Shown in pieces: positions 38,201 to 44,105 of a stretch of DNA of 64,000 nucleotides. The number at the start of each line of letters is the position of its first letter. Position 1 is the first letter of the stretch. The DNA is from Pomphorhynchus laevis (lineage: Eukaryota; Acanthocephala; Palaeacanthocephala; Echinorhynchida; Pomphorhynchidae), in contig WNNJ02003431.1 in the NCBI GenBank assembly GCA_012934845.2, positions 62,001 through 126,000 of the forward strand, in the 5' to 3' direction. Under the pieces are notes generated by a model. The model searched no databases. It saw nothing but the letters and a program-made list of their open reading frames with translations, and was not told the DNA's origin. A program made the position numbers and the translations under genes.

Positions 38201-39349
38201 TTGTTTAAATGCAGGAAATTTAAGATTAAAAATATAAAATTGTCTAATGATTTATTATTTATATATCGACAGGAAAATAAAAAGATTGGTTATCACATTT
38301 AAAAACAAAAATTAATTCCAAGCGAACAATTTATTTTAATGAAGATATAGACCCTCAACCTTTATTTAATGTCAACGAGAACAAAAATGAAATGCAAGTA
38401 TGATTTGTCTATCTAATTTAAGCAATTAGTAATTAATCTTAATTACTAATTAATAACTAATTACTGAGTAATTAGTTATTAACTTTTAATATCTCGATTT
38501 TTATCAATCTTCACTAGTTACCGGGTAAACATTTGCATAGTTTGTTCAAATGTTAGCAGAGTTTAACGGGTAACAAATCCCAAAAGTCGATTTAAAGTCA
38601 AAAATCAAAGTCAAATCACTTATTTGCAGATTGAAACATTTAGTTGTAAAGGAAAATTGATTAAAATTCTGCGACCAGAAAATAAATTGCCTGGACGAAG
38701 GAGATACGCAAACGCTTGCATAATGTTACGCTAACACGAATACAAAGTTTACTGCTCGATAAAAGAGAACACATAACTTCATAACTTTTAAGCACAAAAT
38801 TACAAACCATATTTACCTTGGGTATATTCAGATAGTGCTTGGCCGTTAGAATTTCTTCTCGCAAATTGTATGTTTTGATCTCGACCATTTGATTAAGGCA
38901 TCCTGACTAGGAAATGCGACTTTAGAGTTCAGTGCTTCCCAAATTAAGATAAATACCACACATTGAAAAATTCTCGCATTGTTGCTCGAGTCTATTGACA
39001 TAAGGGTCTTTGCGTCTTCAGACCAAACAAGAAATGTTATCCGACGAATAGAAAAGAAAAGCGGAACTATATTCCACGGCCTTTGCAGTGGGCATATATA
39101 AACACCATAAAACGCTTCTTGGATATCATCATGTCTAGAACAGAGCCAGATATAAATAACAGTAAACGCTAAAATCAGCATATACATTATCACGTTCTGC
39201 ATAGTGATCGACCGTAAAGCAGAATCATCAGCTTCTTCTAATTTAAGTTTCGTACATGCTAAAGCAAGAACATTCTGTGAAGAAACTGAAATTAAAGCCG
39301 AGTTCAAAGGGTAACAATTCTCAGTCGTCAATTGAAGATCATAAAGCAT
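19856..39349 (-). CDS. MED16: Mediator of RNA polymerase II transcription subunit 16, multi-exon gene
   Basis: MED16 belongs to the Mediator tail, which links transcription factors to RNA polymerase II in the nucleus. Ten exons listed separately here join with GT-AG borders and matching phases. The encoded order follows animal MED16: N-terminal SSQNVLALACTKL and PLQRPWNIVPL (human counterpart EHPWDLHSI), then ICTTVSGKILLVFV and NSPVYIYQ of the WD-like part, then ALCVLEHFMIYSYSYWDVLV (human [17 protein letters not shown]), then SWIRELLVYIRIM (human LRELMVVIRIW), then CVNCGIVTL and RCECSG (human CTRCGCVTML ... C). One exon, or a short run, between 38,817 and 31,845 was not found with confidence; a weak candidate is 32,030-32,093 (KLPPSTAALKSI). 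Introns range from about 55 bp to ~7 kb and hold an R2-like LINE, a 3 kb duplication arm and two hammerhead repeats. The gene is divergent but shows no break within the found exons. Confidence 0.93.
20682..20994 (+). repeat. Hammerhead-bearing SINE/retrozyme-like repeat, copy 1
   Basis: This 313 bp element is ~93 percent identical to 21,403-21,713, from TGTCCTGTGAAGC to TTCTGTTTGTGT, in the same orientation. It is GC-rich compared with its surroundings. It lies in a MED16 intron, antisense to the gene, and has no coding capacity of note. A type I hammerhead lies at 20,845-20,919. Size and content resemble the ribozyme-bearing Sm-alpha SINEs of schistosomes and metazoan retrozymes. No poly(A) tail is visible at the 3' end, and no clear target-site duplication was seen. 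Confidence 0.85.
20845..20919 (+). ncRNA. Type I hammerhead self-cleaving ribozyme, intact core
   Basis: Core CTGACGA at 20,849-20,855 (the C7 variant is also found in schistosome hammerheads) and GAAA at 20,888-20,891. Helix II pairs GGCC (20,856-20,859) with GGTC (20,884-20,887), G10.1-C11.1 included. Helix III pairs TGCC (20,892-20,895) with GGCA (20,910-20,913), closed by A15.1-U16.1. Helix I pairs CACA (20,845-20,848) with TGTG (20,916-20,919). The expected cleavage is after C17 at 20,915 (AUC triplet). All universally required bases are present in accepted form. Confidence 0.88.
21403..21713 (+). repeat. Hammerhead-bearing SINE/retrozyme-like repeat, copy 2
   Basis: 311 bp partner of 20,682-20,994, ~410 bp downstream in the same MED16 intron and same orientation. 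The copies share both ends exactly and differ at about 20 positions. The flanks differ outside the repeat, so these are two insertions or a dispersed pair rather than a strict tandem array. Confidence 0.85.
21565..21638 (+). ncRNA. Hammerhead ribozyme, core mutated
   Basis: Core reads CTGATTA at 21,568-21,574: catalytic G8 is replaced by T, so self-cleavage should be lost. GAAA is at 21,607-21,610. Helix II is GACC/GGTC (an A-U pair where copy 1 has G-U). Helix III is TGCC/GGCG, and helix I is CACA/TGTG. The cleavage triplet would be GUC ending at 21,634. Confidence 0.8.
22146..22365. repeat. Inverted-pair repeat with hammerhead-like arms (copy A)
   Basis: Left arm runs TGATCCATTATTGATAAAG to TTAGCATCTTC, and the right arm returns from TAATTTTCTAAAGATGC to TTTGATCCAGTTCC. 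The family also occurs near 33.5, 53.7, 56.7, 57.8 and 59.8 kb. This copy is the most worn. Confidence 0.75.
22565..22870 (-). CDS. MED16: MED16 exon (RELLV motif)
   Basis: 306 bp, acceptor ATTTTTAG, donor AAAG|GTAGAT, phase 1 to 1. Reads NLKIPEGLQRMSQWCLDL, then SWIRELLVYIRIMVRIERP and ITTPLYDLYTAYLRMHSK. The human counterpart is LRELMVVIRIWGLLKPSC with MSLLFRLLTKLW. Confidence 0.92.
23040..23210. repeat. TA-rich simple repeat in a MED16 intron
   Basis: About 170 bp of almost pure A and T in TATATAATATATA-like runs. It is low-complexity, with no other content seen. Confidence 0.85.
23983..24073 (-). CDS. MED16: MED16 exon (short linker)
   Basis: 91 bp, acceptor GTGTTTAG and donor GAAG|GTAATC. 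Reads VTDFTQELNYAKIDVRLGD to FVEAE, aligning with human TKITDVDIDKVMINL. Phase 0 in and 1 out, matching both neighbours. Confidence 0.88.
24628..24690 (+). repeat. Diverged 60 bp copy of arm-internal sequence
   Basis: ACAGACTTAACT.GACTTTT through TGGAATATWAAACATGCCAT occurs here and at 25,333-25,395 within arm 2 (and inverted at about 11,770-11,838 in arm 1), at roughly 85 percent identity. It abuts the truncated RTE start at 24,691. Confidence 0.75.
24691..25075 (+). pseudogene. RTE-type LINE C-terminal fragment in arm 2
   Basis: Same sequence as the end of the arm 1 fragment: CWPSNSDAKRKLHAMEM, VTRLDRIPNTNIRQLF, ending GLPEK and a stop at 25,075. It is more truncated at its 5' side than arm 1, beginning abruptly at ATGCTGGCC. 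Confidence 0.85.
24691..27660 (+). repeat. Arm 2 of the ~3 kb inverted duplication
   Basis: Partner of 9,275-12,480 in reverse orientation, nearly identical. It lies inside the ~4 kb MED16 intron between 23,983 and 28,403. It starts within an RTE-type LINE coding end and finishes at TTTTTGTTTTGAT. Confidence 0.85.
27661..28017. other. MED16 intron, no element recognised
   Basis: AT-rich intronic DNA between arm 2 and the MED16 partial exon duplicate. Nothing else is seen. Confidence 0.4.
28018..28075 (-). pseudogene. Partial duplicate of a MED16 exon
   Basis: About 57 bp here match 28,175-28,235 (inside the MED16 exon) at roughly 80 percent, including GCACGC.TAT.GCCAACTT and CTCTGCATCTTT. 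A one-base difference shifts the frame relative to the real exon, and no donor site is kept, so it is read as a decayed partial exon copy in the intron. Confidence 0.75.
28150..28403 (-). CDS. MED16: MED16 exon (helical domain)
   Basis: Reads QVPLILNKLEQRFHNQTTD to SQQALLSK, with acceptor GATAG at 28,404 and donor AAG|GTATGT at 28,149. It continues the previous exon in phase 1 and leaves in phase 0. Part of it is duplicated ~155 bp downstream. Confidence 0.9.
28482..28637 (-). CDS. MED16: MED16 exon (hallmark YWD motif)
   Basis: Acceptor CTTAAG, donor CCAG|GTTAGC. Reads CLTIGLTSTGRIIVERTYS then ALCVLEHFMIYSYSYWDVLV and SILPG. This aligns with the highly conserved [20 protein letters not shown] of human MED16 and is the strongest single identifier. 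Phase 1 to 1. Confidence 0.93.
28638..29942. other. MED16 intron, no element recognised
   Basis: About 1.3 kb of AT-rich intron. A 67-codon open frame at 29,326-29,529 (minus) is low-complexity and not called. The exons on either side splice in phase across it. Confidence 0.5.
29943..30483 (-). CDS. MED16: MED16 exon (second WD-like half)
   Basis: Begins VQFKHNGSQTTADC and ends SICLTYSG. 541 bp, entering in phase 0 and leaving in phase 1, which fits both neighbours. Includes SICSLTAMAGRDGRVLYFD, corresponding to the LAFHDGSVHIVHR part of human MED16. Confidence 0.88.
30484..31513. other. MED16 intron with one strong hairpin
   Basis: Intron between two phased MED16 exons. Apart from the hairpin at 31,294-31,332 nothing is recognised. 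Confidence 0.5.
31294..31332. repeat. 13 bp inverted repeat forming a GC-rich hairpin
   Basis: CCTAGGGAGCGCA (31,294-31,306) pairs with TGTGCTCCCTAGG (31,320-31,332) with one mismatch and a 13-base loop. An outer, weaker pairing GCTTC...GAAGC lies just upstream. It stands out from the AT-rich intron; function is unknown. Confidence 0.75.
31514..31675 (-). CDS. MED16: MED16 exon (WD-like region)
   Basis: 54 codons, phase 0 at both ends, acceptor ATTATAG at 31,676 and donor CAA|GTGAGT at 31,513. It reads ILLVFVQHEVV ... FDISDIVVFG ... FTANSPVYIYQ, paralleling human LVTVSLLKPSG ... VALADIAFTG ... SASPVQFYK. The opposite strand is open here too but is only the antisense shadow. Confidence 0.88.
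31731..31844 (-). CDS. MED16: MED16 exon (WD-like region, VSG motif)
   Basis: Ends ENSFICTTVSGK, matching human WIAVTVSG. The donor is AAG|GTTCGT at 31,730, opening a 55 bp intron. The 5' border (AG at 31,845-31,846) is the best available but not proven. 38 codons, phase 0. Confidence 0.7.
31845..33001. other. MED16 intron; possible unfound exon
   Basis: AT-rich intronic DNA. The minus-strand stretch 32,030-32,093 reads YIVVEVLKLPPSTAALKSI after an AG and is a weak candidate for the missing MED16 exon. No convincing donor follows it. Confidence 0.3.
33002..33070. repeat. Solo copy of sequence found inside the 33.5 kb repeat
   Basis: CGTTCAAATATTGCTAATTA through GATGGACATTATG and TAATTGGCAA is repeated at 33,611-33,680, in the centre of the inverted-pair repeat. 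Identity is about 88 percent. Confidence 0.8.
33490..33790. repeat. Inverted-pair repeat with hammerhead-like arms (copy B)
   Basis: Left arm (minus) holds TTAGCATCTTCAGAAAATT; right arm (plus) TAATTTTCTAAAGATGCTAA then GAAATATC and TTTGATCCAGCTC. About 100 bp in the middle is unrelated to other family members but duplicates 33,002-33,070. Confidence 0.8.
33791..34089. other. MED16 intron, no element recognised
   Basis: AT-rich sequence up to the R2-like LINE. Nothing else is seen. Confidence 0.4.
34172..34369 (+). CDS. Cysteine-rich N-terminal segment of the R2-like LINE
   Basis: Codons 10-45 are dense in cysteine: CCDCNG, CKRCRCAKD, CVNCQPP and CRNQ, a zinc-binding-type arrangement. Similar cysteine clusters head related retroelement proteins in cnidarians, as I remember them. 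It is likely a nucleic-acid binding module of the element. The frame ends at 34,369; the continuation toward the RT frame is broken. This is not a separate host gene. Confidence 0.6.
   Translation: MTRGKPSSTTRCCDCNGSAAACKRCRCAKDSTHCVNCQPPNCRNQTTSCDNNEAQIIPTTVTASY
34946..37097 (+). CDS. Reverse transcriptase plus REL-endonuclease polyprotein of the R2-like LINE
   Basis: The frame is open from about 34,946, and the first internal ATG is at 35,133. Residue numbers count from that ATG. Upstream are LDVKCLLHLGI and the element-type TGPSGLDANHW motif. RT follows: RPIAIGQVLRRIVGR (residues 51-65), LMLNAENAFDSINRS, GYTQGDPLA, then YADD at 200-203. A zinc knuckle C488-x-C490-x7-H498-x3-C502 precedes RHN (511-513). 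Then comes a PD-(D/E)XK-like core RLDL (D559) and IDVYVFNP (D576). This knuckle-RHN-D-D order is that of R2-type restriction-like endonucleases, which nick target DNA for target-primed reverse transcription. The true C-terminus (SLRADVSFALARCSSLALRR) lies in another frame from about 37,095 to 37,180, showing a late frame change. The family appears distinct from canonical R2. Confidence 0.85.
37321..38596. other. MED16 intron, AT-rich palindromic runs
   Basis: Contains a long series of TAATTAATTATTAATTA-type self-complementary runs (37,330-37,520) and ATCGTATAATATGTAAT repeats (37,965-38,080). A ~27 bp motif at 38,171-38,196 recurs at 53,011 and 5,708. No gene is recognised. Confidence 0.5.
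38597..38705. repeat. Direct repeat flanking MED16 exons 1-2, copy 1
   Basis: About 110 bp matching 39,358-39,470 at roughly 80 percent, including AGTCAAATCACTTATTTGCA and AAATTGATT. The two copies bracket the MED16 5' exons. Confidence 0.8.
38817..38906 (-). CDS. MED16: MED16 exon 2
   Basis: Acceptor TTTCCTAG at 38,907 and donor AAG|GTAAAT at 38,816 bound a 90 bp, phase 0 exon reading SGCLNQMVEIKTYNLREEIL to NIPK. It sits where human MED16 has WSMADHLANSWE. Similarity is weak but the borders are clean. Confidence 0.65.
38960..39349 (-). CDS. MED16: MED16 exon 1 (N-terminus)
   Basis: Begins MLYDLQLTTENCYPLNS, which aligns with the start of animal MED16, followed by SSQNVLALACTKLK and later PLQRPWNIVPLFFSIRRIT and FLVWSEDAKTLMSID of the first WD-like blades. 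The frame also contains a hydrophobic stretch near VIMYMLILAFTVIYIW with no family counterpart; a short unrecognised intron may explain it. The donor proposed is TGT|GTGGTA at 38,959. Confidence 0.75.
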
Positions 39350-39357
39350 AATCTTAA

Positions 39358-39470
39358 ATCAAAAATAAAGTCAAATCACTTATTTGCAGATCGAAAAATT
39401 TACTCGTAAAATAAAATTGATTGGAATTCTGCACCAAAAAAATAAATTACCTAAATGAAGAAAATACACT
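39358..39470. repeat. Direct repeat flanking MED16 exons 1-2, copy 2
   Basis: Partner of 38,597-38,705. It ends 8 bp before the MED16 start codon (on the minus strand) and would lie in the 5' untranslated region or promoter. Confidence 0.8.
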
Positions 39471-39959
39471 AGAGCATGTTATTGCATCCCAGTATTTTTG
39501 TGGTGTTGTACTTTGATATTTGTAAAATTGGTAGTATTGATTTCATTTGAATATTTCGGAAATATTCAAATGAAATTAAATATTTTACAGTAAAGCATTT
39601 TCATCAATAATCACTGGGACCAACTGAGGTTAAACGGTTAATCCAGCAACGATTAATACGAATACGTTGAATACTTGCATTAATTTCTGGTATATCATTA
39701 CAATTTATTAAGCAGACGATTTATTGATGAGAAATTGTGATTTACTGCAATGACGAGAATCGATCTTTTTGTGGTTAAGTTATCATATCGATTTTTTGCT
39801 TATTTTCCAACCAACAAGTAGCATAAACTGGGATTCCAGATTCGACTTGAACTAATTCAAGTAGGTCTTGAAAATATCAAGATAGGCTTACCGTCTTTTA
39901 TTAAAAAAGAAAGTTAAGGTTTGCCACTGGTGTACTTTGGCCATTAATAATAATACAAA
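39471..39959. other. Upstream flank of MED16
   Basis: AT-rich DNA between the MED16 start and the first LINE of the nest. The promoter should be here, but no core element is distinctive. Confidence 0.3.
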
Positions 39960-41217
39960 TTTAATTAATGTGGCAAATGCGTACAAGCTGTACGCTTACA
40001 AGTCCACAAACAAAATGAAAAAGTCAAGCAGATAAATTGTTTAAACGGGATCGGATTTGTCGTTTGAAGCACGGCAAAGAAGTTGACTGGCGTATATGAA
40101 TGGGCAGATGATTCCACGATAGAGGAGCAGCCACCAGGAAGGAGCGGAGTCCAAAGGAGGTAGAGTAGTTTGGGACATGTAAAAGAAGGGAATTACGGGA
40201 ACGCAAGGAACAGTAAAAGGACGAGAATTATCAAGAAAAGGAAGGTTGAGAAATGAAGGGGTATGAAAAGGTACAAGGCGGAAAGCAACGATCAGAAGAC
40301 GAATTGGAACACGACAATAAATTGTAGGCAAATCGAGAGAAGCAAGATGGTAGGATGTATGATCAAAACGACGAAGAAGGAGGAGAATTCGGACGGATGC
40401 GTTTACGATGTGCTGTAAGGAAAGAAAAGTGGATTTAGGTGAGTTGGAAAATAGACTAAGACAATAATCGAGTCTAGAAAAACGTAGAGAAGATATGAGA
40501 GTCATACAAGAAGGGAACTCGATCAATCTACGAACTTGATGGAGGTTGCGGATTATCAAGGTAGATGAGCGTACTTTATCTCTAACGAAAGGTTTAAGTG
40601 AAAGTCGGTTGTCAAAATGGAAGCCTAGGAAAACGAGATTATCAACGATAGGAAGAATTGTAGAATTTAATGATACGAAGGGAGGTTCTAAGCCGATGCG
40701 TCGAGGTAGGATCCACATCATTTTGGATTTATCAGGATTCAGAGAAAGGCGAATGAAAGAAAGATGATTGGAAATTGAGACAAGACAGTCCGAAGCAGAA
40801 ACACTAAGATCTTGAATACGATAAACAGGTGCATGAGCATATATGAGAATGTCATCAGCATATTGCATAGCATGGAAGTTAAATTTATCATAAATTGAAG
40901 ACAAATCACCGAGAAGAAGAGAAAAAAGCATAGGGCCAAATACGGAGCCTTGTGGAATACCGGACGGGATTAATGAAGGATAGGAGAGAGAAGAGTTAGA
41001 ATAGACGCGAAATGTACAGTTTGATAGATATACAGAAAACCATGATACAGTGGGTAAAGAGAAGCCATAATCATGACGAAGGCGATAAAGAAGAATCGAG
41101 TGATCAACGATGTCAAAAGCAGACGATAGATCAAGAGAAACTATGACACTACATAATTTATAATCGTGCGATATGAGTAAGTTGTTATAAACTTTAAGAC
41201 AGGCAATTTCGGTAGAG
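39960..41217 (-). mobile_element. L2-like LINE, 5'-truncated (copy 1)
   Basis: Minus-strand RT with SLDLSSAFDIVDHSILL, IPQGSVFGPMLFSLLLGDL, MQYADDILIYAHAP and NPDKSKMMWILPRR, followed by LGFHFDNRLSL and the C-terminal region with RLDYCLSLF. The longest open part is 40,041-40,931 (296 codons). The motif set matches L2/CR1-group RTs. The copy starts inside the RT fingers, so endonuclease is missing. Its 3' end (low coordinate) reaches GTGGCAAATGC, a terminus shared with the copies at 43,942, 49,385 and 50,782. It contains a few breaks. Confidence 0.88.
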
Positions 41218-41246
41218 TAATATAAACTTTAAGACAGGCAATTTCG
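41188..41246. repeat. 30 bp tandem duplication at a LINE junction
   Basis: TATAAACTTTAAGACAGGCA plus ATTTCG is present twice, at 41,190 and 41,220. It marks the join between the L2-like copy and the adjoining CR1-like LINE. Confidence 0.8.
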
Positions 41247-43940
41247 CTTCCCAGAAACGTGTAATACAACATTGTCACCTTGCAAACGTATTTTTGATGC
41301 AATACACAGCTTTCATTGCCTTACCATGAATAAAGTCAGTATTTGAGCGAGTTTTCAATGTCCTGTGTAAAATTACATCCAAATCCCTACACTCATATAC
41401 AACTTTGAGTATATGAACCCCTAATCGAAATTCACGATCATGCTTACTTTTTCCTAGCTTCATATGAACACATTTATCAAAGTTCAGTATCATACCCGTA
41501 GCTACACTCCATTTATGCATTCGTTCAAGGTCGTCCTGTAGGGACCGACCATACGTATCATTGATATTAACAGTACAAAGTTTGAGATCATCCGAAAAAG
41601 CCAAGCACGGGTTATGGATTCTTAACAACAAGTCATTAAAGTAAACAATATAGAAAAGATGACCGAGTATTGTACCCTGCGGAACTCCACAATTTACACG
41701 TTTGGGGCAGGATAAATGGCTTCCAACTCTAACTCTAAAAAATCTATTTCAGAGAAAATCCCCAATCTACCTACACAGCAACGAAGAAACTCCATAATGA
41801 GACAACAAGCTAAGCAAACTTTCAATCGGAAATCGATCGAAAGCTCTTGAAAAGTCAATAAAAATTACATCAATTGAATGGCCAAGACTAAGTGCCTCAG
41901 TCCACATTTCGCGAGCGGTTAGTAAATTAGACAGACATGATCGATCGTAACGGAATCCGTGCTGAGAATACGCCATGACTCCATGAGTGTTTAAGTGACT
42001 TCAGATTCTACGAGCGACTAAGCTTTCAAGGACTTTGCACATCAAACTCGTCAGGCTTATTGGTTTACAATCACTACAATAAGTCGCTATGGTTATTTTG
42101 GAACAGGAACAATAATCGCAGATTCCCACAAGTCGGACACACATCCAGTGTTAAGACTATTCTGAAAGATATCGACAAGAAAATGGAAAAGTAGTTTGAT
42201 AAGGTCTGGAGTAGAGATGGAGATATATCATCAGGACCGGAAGCACTGTACGGATTGACAAGAGCAAAAGTAACTTTGACTTCTTCGGCGGGTATTGGAA
42301 GAAAATAGGGATTATGTGGTATTAGACGACCATACCAAGTGAATGGTGAGTGTGAAAAATTCGATGATAATGAAAATGATGAAGCAAGAGTATCAGCAAT
42401 GCCATTTTTACTTGTGACCGGACCTTCACATGTGTGTGAAATTTTGATTTCAGTATTGAGCGATCTGCTCCGGCGAGCATATGACCAGAATAATTTGGGA
42501 TTGCGGTTCAAACCGCTAATGATTGCATATTCAAATTTATCGCGTTTTGAAGCTTTTAATCTAGAACAAGGATTTTTGACATATATAGCTTGCAATGAGT
42601 TCGTGATGTGAACGGCATAATTTTCACAAGCGATTTCAAATATTAAGTGACTGCTTGAGGTCTCGATCAATCCATGCAGGAAGTTGAGTTACTTGAGAGG
42701 TCGCATGCATTGGAGCAATTATATCAGATAATTTCAAAAGGTAATCGTAAATAGTTCTCAGTGATACTCCATCTGTTGTTGAAAACAAGAGCGGGTAACG
42801 CTGACAGAAAGTTAAAATATGTTCTATATTCACCCTTGACCAATTACGCTTAAACATTTTTGTTTGCTGATCACAAAATTTGAAGTTTGGTGCTGCCCGA
42901 AAGGAAAGTACGCATTGATCATTTCCACATTCAGGAGGAAGATAATCGACACAGACTATATCATCAACACGTCTAATAAACACCAAATCAATCACAGAAC
43001 CTACTCTTGATGAAACACGAGTCGTCTGCTGAACGTGTTGGATTAGTAGAAGCTAATCAAAAATGAATTCAGAAATTTGTTTCTACAGCGCTTCCATCTT
43101 GAAATAGAGAATCTGCCCCAATAGAACGTTGGAGATTAAAATCTCTTAAGAGAATACAATGTGAACAGAGGCATACTGCTTTCAAATTGGATTTTAGGAG
43201 ATCACAATCTGTGGCCATTGGTGAAGAACGATATATAACACAAAAATTAATACTAATATATTCATATTTGATATGAAAGTTAAGACTTTCAAAGGAACCA
43301 TTATCGTCACATACATTAGAAACGTCAGAAATGAGCAAATTATTTCGAACATATGCGGCAAACCCTCCACCACGTTTACTTGACTTCATATAGCTTCGAA
43401 GCGTGCGATACCCCGGAATATTAACAGCAACATCAACAATATATTGATAAAGAAACAATTCAGTGGCACAGAATACATCGTATGTGTGCCACAGTAAATG
43501 ATGCCTTAACTCTACTATTTGTGCAATCAAACTGCGAAGATTAGAACAATCGACTGACAAATAGCGTGGGGCTTTGCATGGAAGGTATTTCGAAGTATTA
43601 CAATATATGCTACAAAATGAGATTGAATACCCCAATGATATATCTATACCAACTTTATTGCACGATGGATGTGGTAAATTGGTATCCGCACTGCTTTCTC
43701 GACTGTGATAGTTTATACTTAAGTGCTTGTGAATTGCCGACAATCAAGGAATTCACTAAGTTCTAACTAACAACTAGGCGCAACCTATCAACCCGAACAT
43801 TTCGTATACAAAGATTAGTTTTGCCTTTGGATATATGACTTCGTAATTCACTGTTTGCTTCTTTTAATTTCAACCGCTCTTCTGGAGATAAATCACGGAG
43901 TTTCGATACGAACGGCCTTTCAGACGTAAACCTCGCATTT
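41247..43940 (-). mobile_element. Decayed CR1-like LINE, ORF1 end plus ORF2
   Basis: From high to low coordinate: an ORF1 C-terminus (43,763-43,940; LSPEERLKLKEANSELRS), an APE-type endonuclease (43,069-43,743; VFCATELFLYQ, RGGGFAAYVRNNLL, CVIYRSSP), a connector (42,636-42,995), then RT. RT pieces are FWSYARRSRS and PYSASGPDDISPSLLQ (42,074-42,670), HGFRYDRSCLSNLL and FIDFSRAFDRFP (41,767-41,976), and AFSDDLKLCTVN with FDKCVHMKLG (41,275-41,631). Frames change several times and stops are present. The catalytic box reads FSDD. It appears almost complete in extent but inactive. Clade by motif style; CR1 or a near relative. Confidence 0.83.
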
Positions 43941-43941
43941 A

Positions 43942-44103
43942 ACGTGGCAAATGCATGCCAGAGCACGCATATGACCACAACAAAACAAAAATGTAAATCA
44001 TGTGTCGAGAAGGTGCGAACGAAGGAGGTGATTGAATGTGATAACGGAGGAAGCTCGGCGGACGTCGAGAGGGAGTTGATTACAGGCGAGTGAGGTAGCG
44101 ACG
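43942..44103 (-). mobile_element. L2-like LINE tail, severely truncated (copy 2)
   Basis: About 160 bp identical or nearly so to 50,782-50,940, from AACGTGGCAAATGCATGCC to TTACAGGCGAGTGA. It inserted at the 5' end of the CR1-like LINE. Near identity to the 50.8 kb copy suggests both came from recently active sources. Confidence 0.85.
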
Positions 44104-44105
44104 AG

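Noticed and set aside
40546-40767. Plus-strand frames at 40,546, 42,339, 44,350, 51,026 and 61,275-61,807
   Set aside because: All are antisense shadows of LINE coding regions on the minus strand with recognised RT or endonuclease motifs.
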